From positions 149,881-213,880 of the forward strand of contig FNUU01000003.1 in assembly GCA_900108205.1 (NCBI GenBank): 64,000 bases of DNA, read 5' to 3'. Under the pieces are notes generated by a model. The model made no database searches, was not told where the DNA came from, and was given only the letters and a program-made list of their open reading frames with translations. Positions 52,213 to 60,818 of the stretch are shown piece by piece; position 1 is the first letter of the stretch; each line of letters opens with the position of its first letter. This DNA is from Eubacterium ruminantium (GTDB taxonomy: Bacteria; Bacillota; Clostridia; Lachnospirales; Lachnospiraceae). Both the position numbers and the translations under genes were made by a program.

Positions 52213-53082
52213 TTGGCAGATAAAGCAGAAGAGACTGTAAAGGTTGATGCTTCTCCAAATGACGGTGCAGGACAGGCAGCAAATGGCGAAGATACCGGGC
52301 AGACGGCTGCTGAAGTTCAGGAGACAGCTCCTGCAAAGACAAAGAAGTCTAAGAGAAACAAATCTGATAAGTCTGAAAGGATAAGAGATGTCGTAGAACT
52401 GCGAAGAACTGCTAAGGAAGTTAAAAAACATATGATCGTGACGCGAGTCATGGCGCTTCTTGTAGGTATACTTGTAGCTATCGTGGCTGTCGCATATGCG
52501 ATCGCATACTTCTATGATAAGTTTGGCAGCTTTACGGTAAAAGTTAATAAGTATGATATGGCCAGGCAGGGCCTGTGTTTGTCGGAAACACCGGAATATG
52601 ATCATACCATTTCCGAACTGAATGCAGACATTGTTTATGATATGACCAATATCAGCGGTAACGACCTTCCGGCGAATATTGATATGGTAAATGGAAGCCA
52701 CAATGGCGAGAATTACATTGCGTATACATTTTATCTTATCAATTCCGGTGAAGATACGCTTTCCTACGAAGGCGAGCTCGTTATAGATAATGTAACCAAG
52801 GGCGTGGATGAAGCCGTCAGAATCGCAGTATATAAGAACGGTGAAAGAACACTCTATGGTAAGACTAAGTCAAACGGAACCGGAATGGAAAGTGACTGCG
52901 ATAAAGAATTTCTGTCGGCTACAACGGTAATGAGAACCAGGGCTGAGGGCTTTAAGCCTAAGGACAGAGATAAATATACCATAGTCATCTGGCTTGAAGG
53001 AAATGATCCGGACTGTGTTGATAAGATCATCGGCGGAACCATCAAGTTCACAATGCTCTTTAAGATCATTGAGACCACGTGA
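52213..53082 (+). CDS. membrane-anchored camelysin/TasA-like surface protein
   Basis: A 289-residue protein with a charged cytosolic part (1-75), one membrane span (about 76-100, ALLVGILVAIVAVAYAIAYF) and an outside beta-rich domain. That domain has YIAYTFYLINSGEDTLSYEGELVI and ends with WLEGNDPDC ... GGTIKFTMLF. The end is very like that of the secreted TasA/CalY-like protein at 60819 (WLEGEDANC ... WKISLQFM). It starts with TTG, preceded by AGAGGA. Since it keeps a span and no SipW-type cleavage site is obvious, it may anchor or nucleate a surface polymer. A SipW-type peptidase gene follows. Confidence 0.65.
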   Translation: MADKAEETVKVDASPNDGAGQAANGEDTGQTAAEVQETAPAKTKKSKRNKSDKSERIRDVVELRRTAKEVKKHMIVTRVMALLVGILVAIVAVAYAIAYFYDKFGSFTVKVNKYDMARQGLCLSETPEYDHTISELNADIVYDMTNISGNDLPANIDMVNGSHNGENYIAYTFYLINSGEDTLSYEGELVIDNVTKGVDEAVRIAVYKNGERTLYGKTKSNGTGMESDCDKEFLSATTVMRTRAEGFKPKDRDKYTIVIWLEGNDPDCVDKIIGGTIKFTMLFKIIETT

Positions 53083-53104
53083 TGCGGTATCGGTAAAAGC
53101 AAGA

Positions 53105-53136
53105 CAGGATTATGAGATGCTGATTTTGCTTCTCAT
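53105..53136 (+). repeat. dispersed two-hairpin element, partial copy E
   Basis: CAGGATTATGAGATGC and GCTTCTCAT form the second hairpin of the element around TGATTTT. The first hairpin is not conserved. It lies between the membrane-anchored TasA-like gene and the first signal peptidase gene. Confidence 0.6.
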
Positions 53137-53260
53137 CAATATCATAAATATATGGAACTGAAATGTATCAGACATATATGGAACCGGTACAAAATAAAGT
53201 AGCGGTAATGTATATCTGATACGAATAACATTTTACATTTAGCAGAAGGAAAAGGATTAT

Positions 53261-54052
53261 ATGAAAAAAGTATTAAAAGTATTACTTGATGTTTTAGCGT
53301 GGGTGCTTCTTATTACAGCATTGCTGGTAACTCTTGTGGTTTTTGCCGCAGGAAAGAATAATGGCGTGGCAAATATTTTCGGATATACACCGCTTACGGT
53401 AGAGTCTGATTCCATGAGCCCTACATTTAAGAAAGACGACCTTATCGTTGTTAAAAAGGTTAAGGATCTTTACCAGTTAAAAGAAGGAGATGTCATAACA
53501 TTCTATACGATCATTGACGGAAAACGTGTCCTCAATACCCATAGAATCGTGGCAATCAATCAGGCAGAGAATTCCAGAAGCTTTACTACACGAGGCGATA
53601 ACAATCAGATCGACGATTATCTGCCGGCATACGCTTCGGATATCGTTGGTAAATGGACAGGCACAAGACTTAAGGGAATGGGCAAGGCGATGGATTTCCT
53701 TCGTACAAAGAAGGGCTTCTTCATCTGTATCATAATACCTCTGGCTTTGTTCTTCCTGTTTGAACTTTATAAATTCATCTCTGTACTTATCGATGCAAAG
53801 AAGAGCGATATTACAGAAGAGGATGAGGAAGAAATCAAGCGTAAAGCTGTAGAAGAATATCTGGCAGCGGAAAAGGCTAAGGCTGAAGCGGCAGAGAAGG
53901 CCAAGGCAGAAGCTGAGGTGGCTGCGGATGAGGCGAAAGAGACTGCGGATGCAGTTTCAGAGACAGCTGAGAATGAGGCAAAAGAGGCAGTGGAAGAGGT
54001 TTCAGATGCAGTTGACGTCGCGAAAGACGATGAAGCTGAAGATAAGAATTAA
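53261..54052 (+). CDS. SipW-type signal peptidase I with long acidic tail
   Basis: A 263-residue membrane peptidase. After a first span (about 8-30) come box B SDSMSP with nucleophile Ser51 and NTHRIV with His94. SipW/ER-type enzymes use Ser and His, in contrast to the Ser-Lys pair of ordinary SPase I. A second span (about 150-170) leads to a ~90-residue cytosolic Ala/Glu/Lys tail starting EEIKRKAVEEYLAAE. SipW-type peptidases process TasA-like proteins; a membrane-anchored one precedes it and a secreted one lies 7 kb downstream. The tail resembles that of the second peptidase at 58222. Confidence 0.88.
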   Translation: MKKVLKVLLDVLAWVLLITALLVTLVVFAAGKNNGVANIFGYTPLTVESDSMSPTFKKDDLIVVKKVKDLYQLKEGDVITFYTIIDGKRVLNTHRIVAINQAENSRSFTTRGDNNQIDDYLPAYASDIVGKWTGTRLKGMGKAMDFLRTKKGFFICIIIPLALFFLFELYKFISVLIDAKKSDITEEDEEEIKRKAVEEYLAAEKAKAEAAEKAKAEAEVAADEAKETADAVSETAENEAKEAVEEVSDAVDVAKDDEAEDKN

Positions 54053-54208
54053 GATGTTTTTCTGCTACGCGAATAGCGGGAAGGTGTATATATAATCAAG
54101 AGATAGTGATTATTTGCAGTATAAATCTTTAGCAGCAGATAACAGCTGCAGATAGTATGGTTACAGAAGACAGTAGTTTATAGTGGGTGTTACGAGAGGG
54201 GTTAAAGC

Positions 54209-55780
54209 GTGAACGGATTCTTAAAATGGTTTTTTGCTTTTATTTCCGAGATGCTCAAAGGCTGGGGAATGATCTTCAGCGGCATCGGAAATGGTATAGT
54301 AAAGATATTCAGCATCAAAAATTACATCGATATATTTAAGCAGTACTCAAAAAGCTTTGACGCGGTAGGCTGGATCCTTTCGATACTGGCTATAATTATC
54401 GTGCTTGCAATCTATGTACTGTTGTTCCTGCTTATAGTTATGGCCATAAGGAAGTATATCCGTTTCAGGCATTCTATAGTCAGTAACGAAGATCTCCTTG
54501 AAGAGATATCAGTCCTTCAGAGAAAGGTTATCAAGATGACCAAAGAGAAGGATGAGATCATGGCAATGAAGGTTGCTCAGATCGGTGTTCCTGCCGGAAC
54601 TGCAATGTCATTTGCTGGTGGCGGAACAATGGATTTCGAAGGCGAGAGTGCAGAAGCTATTCAGCAGGCTGCCGGAGAAGAAGGTATCATCATTACTCAG
54701 GACAGACGTTTCAACAAGCTGTTCGAGGTGGATATGTTCTACAAGAATTACACTATGCCGGAGTATGATAATGAAATCGACCTTCCTGCAATATGTGAAC
54801 GTTTCCGTGGATTTGCATGTTCAAGAATGCATCTTTACTATGATATAAAGACAATCAGACTTTTCCTTGCAGGTATGGCTTCTACAAAGCTTATTATCCT
54901 TCAGGGTATTTCCGGTACAGGTAAAACCTCCCTGCCATATTCATTTGGTAAGTTCCTCCAGGTGGATACAACCATAGCTTCGGTTCAGCCTTCATGGAGA
55001 GACCGTACGGAGCTTTTTGGTTATTTCAATGAATTCACAAAGAACTTCAACGAAACTGAAGTTCTTCGAAGAATATATGATTCTAATTACAATGACAATG
55101 TTAACCTTATCCTTCTCGACGAGATGAACATTGCCCGTATCGAGTATTACTTTGCAGAAATGCTGTCAATACTTGAAATGCCTAACTCAGATGAGTGGGA
55201 GCTCGACCTTGTTCCGAGTGTGTGGAGTTCCGATCCTGAGAAACTTGATCATGGTAAACTGCGTATACCACAGAATATCTGGTACATCGGTACAGCTAAC
55301 AACGATGACTCTACCTATGCTATATCAGATAAGGTTTACGACCGTGCTCAGCCTATCAATCTGGACGCAAAGGGTCTTGCATTTAATGCTGAAGACACGC
55401 CGCCGCTTACACTCAGCTTCTCACATCTGAATCAACTTTTCCAGGACGCAATAGAAAAGTATCCTGTTTCGCAGGAAAATATGAAGAAGATACATCAGCT
55501 GGACCTTTGGGTTATCGACAAGCTGCGTGTGGCATTTGGTAACCGTATTATCAAGCAGATGAGTATGTTTGTACCGGTTTATGTAGCCTGCGGTGGTGAA
55601 GAGCTGGACGGTATCGATTATGTACTTGCTACAAAGATCTTCCGTAAGTTTGAATCTCTCAACCTTGCTATGTTAAGAGATGAACTTAAGGAACTGGTTG
55701 TATATATCAATAAATCATTTGGTAAGAATAAAATGAACGAATCTGTAGCTTATCTTGAGAGACTGCAGAAGCTGTTCTAG
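54209..55780 (+). CDS. membrane-anchored McrB-like AAA+ ATPase
   Basis: A 523-residue protein. A membrane span (about 55-80) is followed by a short coiled coil and a linker. The McrB-type AAA+ domain has Walker A GISGTGKTS (233-241), VQPSWRDRTELFGYFN, Walker B ILLDEMNIARIEYYFAEML (301-319) and sensor region WYIGTANNDDSTYAISDKVYDR. McrB-like motors are known from restriction, where they drive a nuclease, McrC; here no nuclease is seen and the protein is tied to the membrane. It starts with GTG, 8 bases after GAGAGGGG. The next gene encodes a coiled-coil partner. A role in assembly or quality control of surface proteins is inference from context. Confidence 0.8.
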   Translation: MNGFLKWFFAFISEMLKGWGMIFSGIGNGIVKIFSIKNYIDIFKQYSKSFDAVGWILSILAIIIVLAIYVLLFLLIVMAIRKYIRFRHSIVSNEDLLEEISVLQRKVIKMTKEKDEIMAMKVAQIGVPAGTAMSFAGGGTMDFEGESAEAIQQAAGEEGIIITQDRRFNKLFEVDMFYKNYTMPEYDNEIDLPAICERFRGFACSRMHLYYDIKTIRLFLAGMASTKLIILQGISGTGKTSLPYSFGKFLQVDTTIASVQPSWRDRTELFGYFNEFTKNFNETEVLRRIYDSNYNDNVNLILLDEMNIARIEYYFAEMLSILEMPNSDEWELDLVPSVWSSDPEKLDHGKLRIPQNIWYIGTANNDDSTYAISDKVYDRAQPINLDAKGLAFNAEDTPPLTLSFSHLNQLFQDAIEKYPVSQENMKKIHQLDLWVIDKLRVAFGNRIIKQMSMFVPVYVACGGEELDGIDYVLATKIFRKFESLNLAMLRDELKELVVYINKSFGKNKMNESVAYLERLQKLF

Positions 55781-55947
55781 TAACGGATTGCGATATCATT
55801 TGTTAACAAAAGACTGTTTATATTTTTTGGATAGGCATATGCTGATTCCAGTGATGAAATGATTTGTTTTGCAACATTATTGATTGATAAATGATCAGGT
55901 AATTAACATATTCCTGATTAATGATGATCAGGAAGAAAGGAAATGCT

Positions 55948-58215
55948 TTGAACGAGAAGTACGGGGAATGGTATCAGGAATTAAGAAACGCCCTGGGTAC
56001 GATGCAGGAAAATGATATCTATGATGATATGAATAAGGTTGTAGGTTCCGGTCGTTCAAATATTTCCATGAACCGGAAGCTGATGGAGAAGAGTATCGAT
56101 GTTTCATGGGTTGAAGCCATCGAGAACGGTCTTATTCATGTCGATAATGTTATCAGAAGGCCTAGTCGTACCATTGTTGACGTGGAAGAAATTGTGCCGA
56201 TAGCACTGTCCAGAAAAGTTACGGTGGAATCTGTAAAGCATCTTGCGCAGCATACCGACCTGATACAGAGCATAGATAAAAAAACCGGAAGGATAACGCC
56301 TTCCAAACTGTTAAATGTACATAAAGAAGAAAGTCTGGAAACTTATGAGAACAGATTTGTAAATACGCTCATAGACAGGCTTTATATCTTCATCATGACC
56401 AGGTATGAAAAGCTTGCCGAGGTTGAGAAGGATGAAGAAGTTTATACTATGGAAATGGAAAATGAAATGGATGACAGCAGAGGTAATCTGCTGAATTTTC
56501 GTGTTTCCATAGATTCCAGAAGAAGTCTGGAAGCTGCCAATGACAGTGGCTATACGATATGGCAGCGAGTTGAAAAGCTTAAGAAGACTATCGAGGGTTA
56601 TAAGGGCTCAGAGCTCTGTATGACTCTCGGCAATAACTTTGTCCAGCCGCCTATTATGAGAACAAATGCCATTATGAAAAATGTCGATCTTAAGGCATGT
56701 CTCGTTCTGTGGCAGTACATTTTGAGCTATGACAAGGTTGGTTATGAGATTAATATAGAAGATACGGCACTGAAGCCTGAGCAGGGTTATATGGATGACC
56801 TTGTCGATATGATAACCTGCGATATGCTGCTTTTCAAGAGCTATACCGATAAAACCAGTGATGTTTTTAAACCTATCGGTAAGCGTAAATTTAAGAGCGT
56901 TCAGCCGAAGGTTGTTAAGCGTTATAAGGCTGAGGTTCTGTCAGGACATTATGGCATACATACGGATGGTGCCGTAGGTTATATAGAGGCAGACGGACCT
57001 CTTGTATATGTAAATAATGATCTGCCGGATGACATCGACGGCATTTTCAATGAGATAGATAATGCAATAAATATAGAGAGAAACTTCTACGCAGAGAAGG
57101 AGAGAAAGCGACTTGAAGAGCTTGCGATTCAGGAAGAGGCTGAGAGACGTAAGAGAGAACGAGAAGAACGTCTTGCCGAAAAGAGACGTATTGAAGCTCT
57201 CCGACTTGAAGAACGTGAACGTATCAGGCGTGAGAAGGAAGAGGAAGAGAAAAGAGTTCAGGAGCTTCTCGCCAGACGTCGTGCCGAGATCGAGGCAGAG
57301 GAACGAGAGAGAGAAAGACAGGCGGCTGAAAGAAAGGCAAGGATCGAAGAAGAAAAACGTCTTGCTGAAGAGGCTGCAAGAGAAGAAGCTGAACGTAAGA
57401 AGAGAGAAGAAAATGAAAAATCCATCAGAAGTGGATTTGGTGAGGCTGAAGGCGTTGATACAGCAGTATTTGACCGTAAGAAGGAAGAGAGAGACAGAAC
57501 TACTGCTACCGGCACCGTAACTCAGGATGATATTGAACAGGCTGAGGAGATCATACAGGAACAGGTTGAGCAGAGAAATATTACTCAGCAGTATGAACCT
57601 GAAGATGGAAAGGCAGCGGAACCTCAGGAAGAGATAATAGAAGATCCTCGTGAAGTTGCCGTAAGAATGAAACTTGAGCAGCAGAAGAAGGAGAAGGAAC
57701 TCCGAGAGAAGGAGAGAGCTCTTCGTCTTAAGGCTAAACGTAAGGAATACGAGGCAAAACCATTTGATGAGATCCGCAAGGCTTATTCAAAGAATCCGAT
57801 ATATGCCATACCAAGATTCTTCAGATGGCTGCTCTTTGTTCTCTTTGGCATTATTCCAAAGGATACGGACAATCCGGATCAGCAGCGTATACTTGCTGAG
57901 AGGGCGGAAAAGGCCAGAAGAGAGGAATACGAGAAGACAGAGAGAGAGAAATTCGATGCATACTACAAGAAGTATGCAACCAATTTCCCTTACAATATAA
58001 AACGCTTTATTGCAGATACTAAATTTAAGCGTAAGAAGAAAAAGGCTGATAAACTTAAGCCGAAGCCTGTATTTAATCCTCCGAAGCGTACCGAAGAGGA
58101 GACAAGGGCTATTGAAATGCAGATGAAGAGCCTGTACAAGACCTATCATGTTGGTCCAATCAAGAGATTCAGGAGATTCCTGCATGACAGAAAGAACGAA
58201 GGCGAAAGCGTGTGA
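55948..58215 (+). CDS. large coiled-coil protein, likely partner of the AAA+ ATPase
   Basis: A 755-residue protein in three parts. The first ~370 residues are globular; text such as LETYENRFVNTLIDRLYIF recalls the DUF2357 family that accompanies McrB-like ATPases, a tentative match. Residues ~375-500 are a long charged single helix or coiled coil rich in Glu/Arg. The C-terminal ~200 residues are basic, with one short hydrophobic stretch (FFRWLLFVLFGIIP). Start TTG 55948 is preferred: AAAGGA is 6 bases upstream; ATG 55921 is open but lacks a ribosome site. It follows the ATPase and runs six bases short of the second signal peptidase gene. Confidence 0.6.
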   Translation: MNEKYGEWYQELRNALGTMQENDIYDDMNKVVGSGRSNISMNRKLMEKSIDVSWVEAIENGLIHVDNVIRRPSRTIVDVEEIVPIALSRKVTVESVKHLAQHTDLIQSIDKKTGRITPSKLLNVHKEESLETYENRFVNTLIDRLYIFIMTRYEKLAEVEKDEEVYTMEMENEMDDSRGNLLNFRVSIDSRRSLEAANDSGYTIWQRVEKLKKTIEGYKGSELCMTLGNNFVQPPIMRTNAIMKNVDLKACLVLWQYILSYDKVGYEINIEDTALKPEQGYMDDLVDMITCDMLLFKSYTDKTSDVFKPIGKRKFKSVQPKVVKRYKAEVLSGHYGIHTDGAVGYIEADGPLVYVNNDLPDDIDGIFNEIDNAINIERNFYAEKERKRLEELAIQEEAERRKREREERLAEKRRIEALRLEERERIRREKEEEEKRVQELLARRRAEIEAEERERERQAAERKARIEEEKRLAEEAAREEAERKKREENEKSIRSGFGEAEGVDTAVFDRKKEERDRTTATGTVTQDDIEQAEEIIQEQVEQRNITQQYEPEDGKAAEPQEEIIEDPREVAVRMKLEQQKKEKELREKERALRLKAKRKEYEAKPFDEIRKAYSKNPIYAIPRFFRWLLFVLFGIIPKDTDNPDQQRILAERAEKARREEYEKTEREKFDAYYKKYATNFPYNIKRFIADTKFKRKKKKADKLKPKPVFNPPKRTEEETRAIEMQMKSLYKTYHVGPIKRFRRFLHDRKNEGESV

Positions 58216-58221
58216 TTTTAA

Positions 58222-59280
58222 ATGAAAAAGAAAAGATCCTTTCTTAGAAAGCTGATTTCAGCATTTGAATGGATATTACTGATACTCGGCGTTGTTTTTT
58301 TAGTACAAATATTTATTACTACCTCCAAGGGCAAGGCTGTAAATATATTTGGTAAAAGCCTTTTGCATGTAATAACAGGAAGTATGGAGCCTACCATCTC
58401 GGTGGACGATTACATAATTGTTGAAGAGGCGGATATCGGCAGCCTGACGGAGGGAGATATAATTGCATATTACAGCAGGAATCCTGAAGTATATGGAAAG
58501 ATAGTTATCCATAGAATAATAGGAATAAATGAAGATGGCAGCTTCATAACCATGGGAGATGCGAATCCGATACCGGACAGTATCCCTGTAAAAGCCGATG
58601 AAATTGTCGGTAAATACGTAAGAAGGTCGTGGCTCTTTAACTGGATGGCTTCCTTTATGGAGCCGAGAAAGCTGCTGCTCCTTCTGGCGGTTGTGCCGAT
58701 ATTCATTTTATCAATATATGAAGCAGGAACGCTTACAAAGCTTATCAGGAAGGAAATAAAGAGTAAAAGCGGTGAGGCAGAAGCTTCTGCCGGCAAAACT
58801 CAGGAAACTCATGATGAGAAGGTTGCGAGACTGAAGAGAGAGGCTATCGAAGAATTTCTCAACAAGAGAAAGGCCGAGAAGCTGGATATCAAGTGGATCG
58901 GCGAGACAGATACTCTGGCGGCGGATGGCGAGGCGGCTGGTAAAACGAGTGAAGCGTCAGAAACTGCGGCTGATGATGCCGGAAAGATAAATCAATCAGA
59001 TGATTCGTCAGAAACATCAGCAGATTCAAACGTTGTTTGGCTTATGGCGGATGATGAAGATGAAGAGGATGAAGCTGAGGATACGGATGCTGGCAATGCA
59101 GATGATAAAGCTGATGGTAGCAATGTATATATTAAAGCAGATGCTGGCAACACAGATGATAAATCATGCGATGGTGACGTAGATGATGATGTAGATGATA
59201 GCCCAGAGGATGCAAAATCAGAAATCGGAGATAAAGCCGACAGCAATTCAGACAAGAATAAAAATGACAATGATATATAA
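58222..59280 (+). CDS. second SipW-type signal peptidase I with acidic tail
   Basis: A 352-residue membrane peptidase with span 1 at about 14-33, box B TGSMEP (Ser54), VIHRIIG (His97), and a second span (about 150-172). The Ser-His pair again marks the SipW/ER type. The ~170-residue tail is cytosolic, begins VARLKREAIEEFLNKRKAEK and becomes very Asp/Glu-rich. Two such enzymes in one block, with a shared tail start (RxKxEAxEE(Y/F)L), suggests division of labour or a paired complex. It starts six bases after the coiled-coil gene. Confidence 0.88.
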   Translation: MKKKRSFLRKLISAFEWILLILGVVFLVQIFITTSKGKAVNIFGKSLLHVITGSMEPTISVDDYIIVEEADIGSLTEGDIIAYYSRNPEVYGKIVIHRIIGINEDGSFITMGDANPIPDSIPVKADEIVGKYVRRSWLFNWMASFMEPRKLLLLLAVVPIFILSIYEAGTLTKLIRKEIKSKSGEAEASAGKTQETHDEKVARLKREAIEEFLNKRKAEKLDIKWIGETDTLAADGEAAGKTSEASETAADDAGKINQSDDSSETSADSNVVWLMADDEDEEDEAEDTDAGNADDKADGSNVYIKADAGNTDDKSCDGDVDDDVDDSPEDAKSEIGDKADSNSDKNKNDNDI

Positions 59281-59302
59281 CTGTTTTTACATGAACAGAT
59301 TT

Positions 59303-59361
59303 TATATGAGAAGCAAAAACCGCATCTCATAATCCTGCGGGACTAAAGTCCCTCCGGTAAC
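59303..59361 (-). repeat. dispersed two-hairpin element, copy B (inverted)
   Basis: Read on the minus strand: GTTACCGGA, hairpin GGGACT-TT-AGTCCC, GCAGGAT, then TATGAGATGC / GCTTCTCATA around GGTTTTT. Compared with copy A, both sides of the first stem have changed together (GAACT/AGTTC versus GGGACT/AGTCCC). Its orientation is opposite to the flanking genes. Confidence 0.75.
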
Positions 59362-59415
59362 TTATCAGGTTTGACAGTCGAAATGGACAGAATTATTACG
59401 TAGAGGTATAGAAAG

Positions 59416-59931
59416 ATGGGCAAGAAGATTAAAAAAAATGCTTCGGCCGATGATCTCGTAAAATATACATACCGAGACAGCGGCCAGGAATTCATAATGA
59501 AGCGTAAGATGATCAGAGCCATCATTATAGCTATACTTTCGATGGTGGCGCTTGTAGTGTTCATAGCGCTTTATATAGCTGAAACCCATAAGGTTCAGGA
59601 AGCTTACAGAAGACAGTACAGAAAGAATATCGAGACTCTGGCATCGGATATAGAAAAGTACAAAAATGCAGACGGAGACTTCGAATTAAGATACAGAATG
59701 CTGCTTTCCGATATTTCAAACGCAAATTCATTTGCATTTCTGCTTAATGACTTTGTAGACGAGCAGAAGAATATAAATGGTCTCTATACAGTATTTTTAA
59801 AATATCCGGAGCAGACCAAGGAAAGACTCGATGAGATAAAGGTTTTTATTGATGATATACTCGCAAACCTTGACAAAGGATATGACGAAATGGGCGAGTT
59901 TGTTGAGTCCATAAATAAAAAGGGGTATTAG
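59416..59931 (+). CDS. single-span membrane protein, function unknown
   Basis: A 171-residue protein with a charged cytosolic start, one membrane span (about 34-56, AIIIAILSMVALVVFIALYIA) and a ~115-residue outside helical region (KVQEAYRRQYRKNIETLASDIEKY, then LLSDISNANSFAFLLNDFVDEQKN). It sits within the SipW block between two inverted copies of the two-hairpin repeat. I do not recognise a family. Outside helices on a single span would suit a scaffold or sensor. Confidence 0.6.
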   Translation: MGKKIKKNASADDLVKYTYRDSGQEFIMKRKMIRAIIIAILSMVALVVFIALYIAETHKVQEAYRRQYRKNIETLASDIEKYKNADGDFELRYRMLLSDISNANSFAFLLNDFVDEQKNINGLYTVFLKYPEQTKERLDEIKVFIDDILANLDKGYDEMGEFVESINKKGY

Positions 59932-59959
59932 TACAGTTTTATACTGATTAAATATACTC

Positions 59960-60016
59960 ATTATGAGAAGCAAAATCATATCTCATAATCCTGCAGGACT
60001 AATAATCCTCCGGTAT
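59960..60016 (-). repeat. dispersed two-hairpin element, copy C (inverted)
   Basis: Read on the minus strand: TACCGGA, hairpin GGATT-ATT-AGTCC, TGCAGGA, then TTATGAGATATG and GCTTCTCATAA. Position and orientation relative to the neighbouring genes mirror copy B. Confidence 0.7.
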
Positions 60017-60168
60017 ATTATCGAATTATGATAAGTAATTCAAATGTCTGCCAGAATAAAGAAAATGTATGCATCCGGATGAATAAAACCTGGCAGAGAA
60101 AACTATATAGTAGCATATCGAAAATGAAATGAAATAACCGCCTGTCAAGTCGGTGAAAGGAAGAAAGT

Positions 60169-60393
60169 ATGAGTAGAAAGAGTAAGTTAAAGAAGGAAAT
60201 CAAAACCTGCCAGAAAACTATCGTTGAGATAGAGAGAAGACGTGCGAGATCCCAGTCGGCACTTGTTCAGGCTATTCTGCTTCAGGAAGAGCCAAATGAA
60301 GCCGACGTTGAATGGTTCAACAAGTATACGGGCGAGATCACGGCCTGCCGTAATCATATGCTTGAAATGAAAAAGGAATTAGAATCTTTATAA
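60169..60393 (+). CDS. small coiled-coil protein
   Basis: A 74-residue, highly charged helical protein (KLKKEIKTCQKTIVEIERRRARS, ending EITACRNHMLEMKKELESL) with two cysteines. GAAAGGAAG precedes the ATG. It is the last small gene before the TasA-like gene and has no recognised family. An accessory role in the surface block is a guess from place. Confidence 0.5.
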   Translation: MSRKSKLKKEIKTCQKTIVEIERRRARSQSALVQAILLQEEPNEADVEWFNKYTGEITACRNHMLEMKKELESL

Positions 60394-60452
60394 AAAAAAT
60401 ATAAAAACAAATTTTTTTGTTGCTATTTGTTACGCTTTTGTTGCGCTTTTGA

Positions 60453-60461
60453 TGTTATAAT
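60453..60461 (+). promoter_or_regulatory. extended -10 promoter element in a 425-base gap
   Basis: TG-T-TATAAT is an extended -10; no matching -35 was found. A transcript from here would cross 60470-60700, where I find no gene or clear hairpin, and run into the TasA-like gene as a long leader. The rest of the gap 60394-60818 holds only the second promoter at 60719. Confidence 0.45.
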
Positions 60462-60703
60462 CAGACTATAGTATTTGTAATGATGAGATACTTCTGTGGT
60501 TTTGAAGATTTTGAAAGATCCGGAAGTGAATGATCAAGGAAAATGGGTTTTTGAAGGAGGAAGCGAAGGGAAAAAAGAAAAAATGTGAAAAAGAAGGAAG
60601 ACTAGAAATAGTCAAAAACCCGCATCTATTTGTTAAAGTTTCACAAAAAGATTTGTTACTGTTGCACAATTAGGTTCTTCAAAATTTACAGTTTGTTCAC
60701 AAA

Positions 60704-60747
60704 TTCGCAAAATAATACTTGCGAAATGCGTAGATAACACGTATAAT
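60704..60747 (+). promoter_or_regulatory. promoter of the TasA-like gene with an operator-like inverted repeat
   Basis: TTGCGA (60719-60724) and TATAAT (60742-60747) are 17 bases apart. The inverted repeat TTCGCAA (60704-60710) / TTGCGAA (60719-60725) covers the -35 box, a usual place for a repressor site. An AGGAGG ribosome site precedes the gene. Confidence 0.7.
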
Positions 60748-60818
60748 TAAATTAATCAGTAAGATAAATGACTTATGTGAGAGAACCAAAAAAAAATTTG
60801 AATTAGGAGGAAACGCTT

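Noticed and set aside
57113..57520. Second frame of 135 residues inside the coiled-coil gene
   Set aside because: A shadow of Arg/Glu-rich codons in the main frame, with no ribosome site.
54209..58215. McrBC restriction system
   Set aside because: The ATPase is membrane-anchored and no nuclease motif is apparent in the neighbour; context is SipW/TasA.
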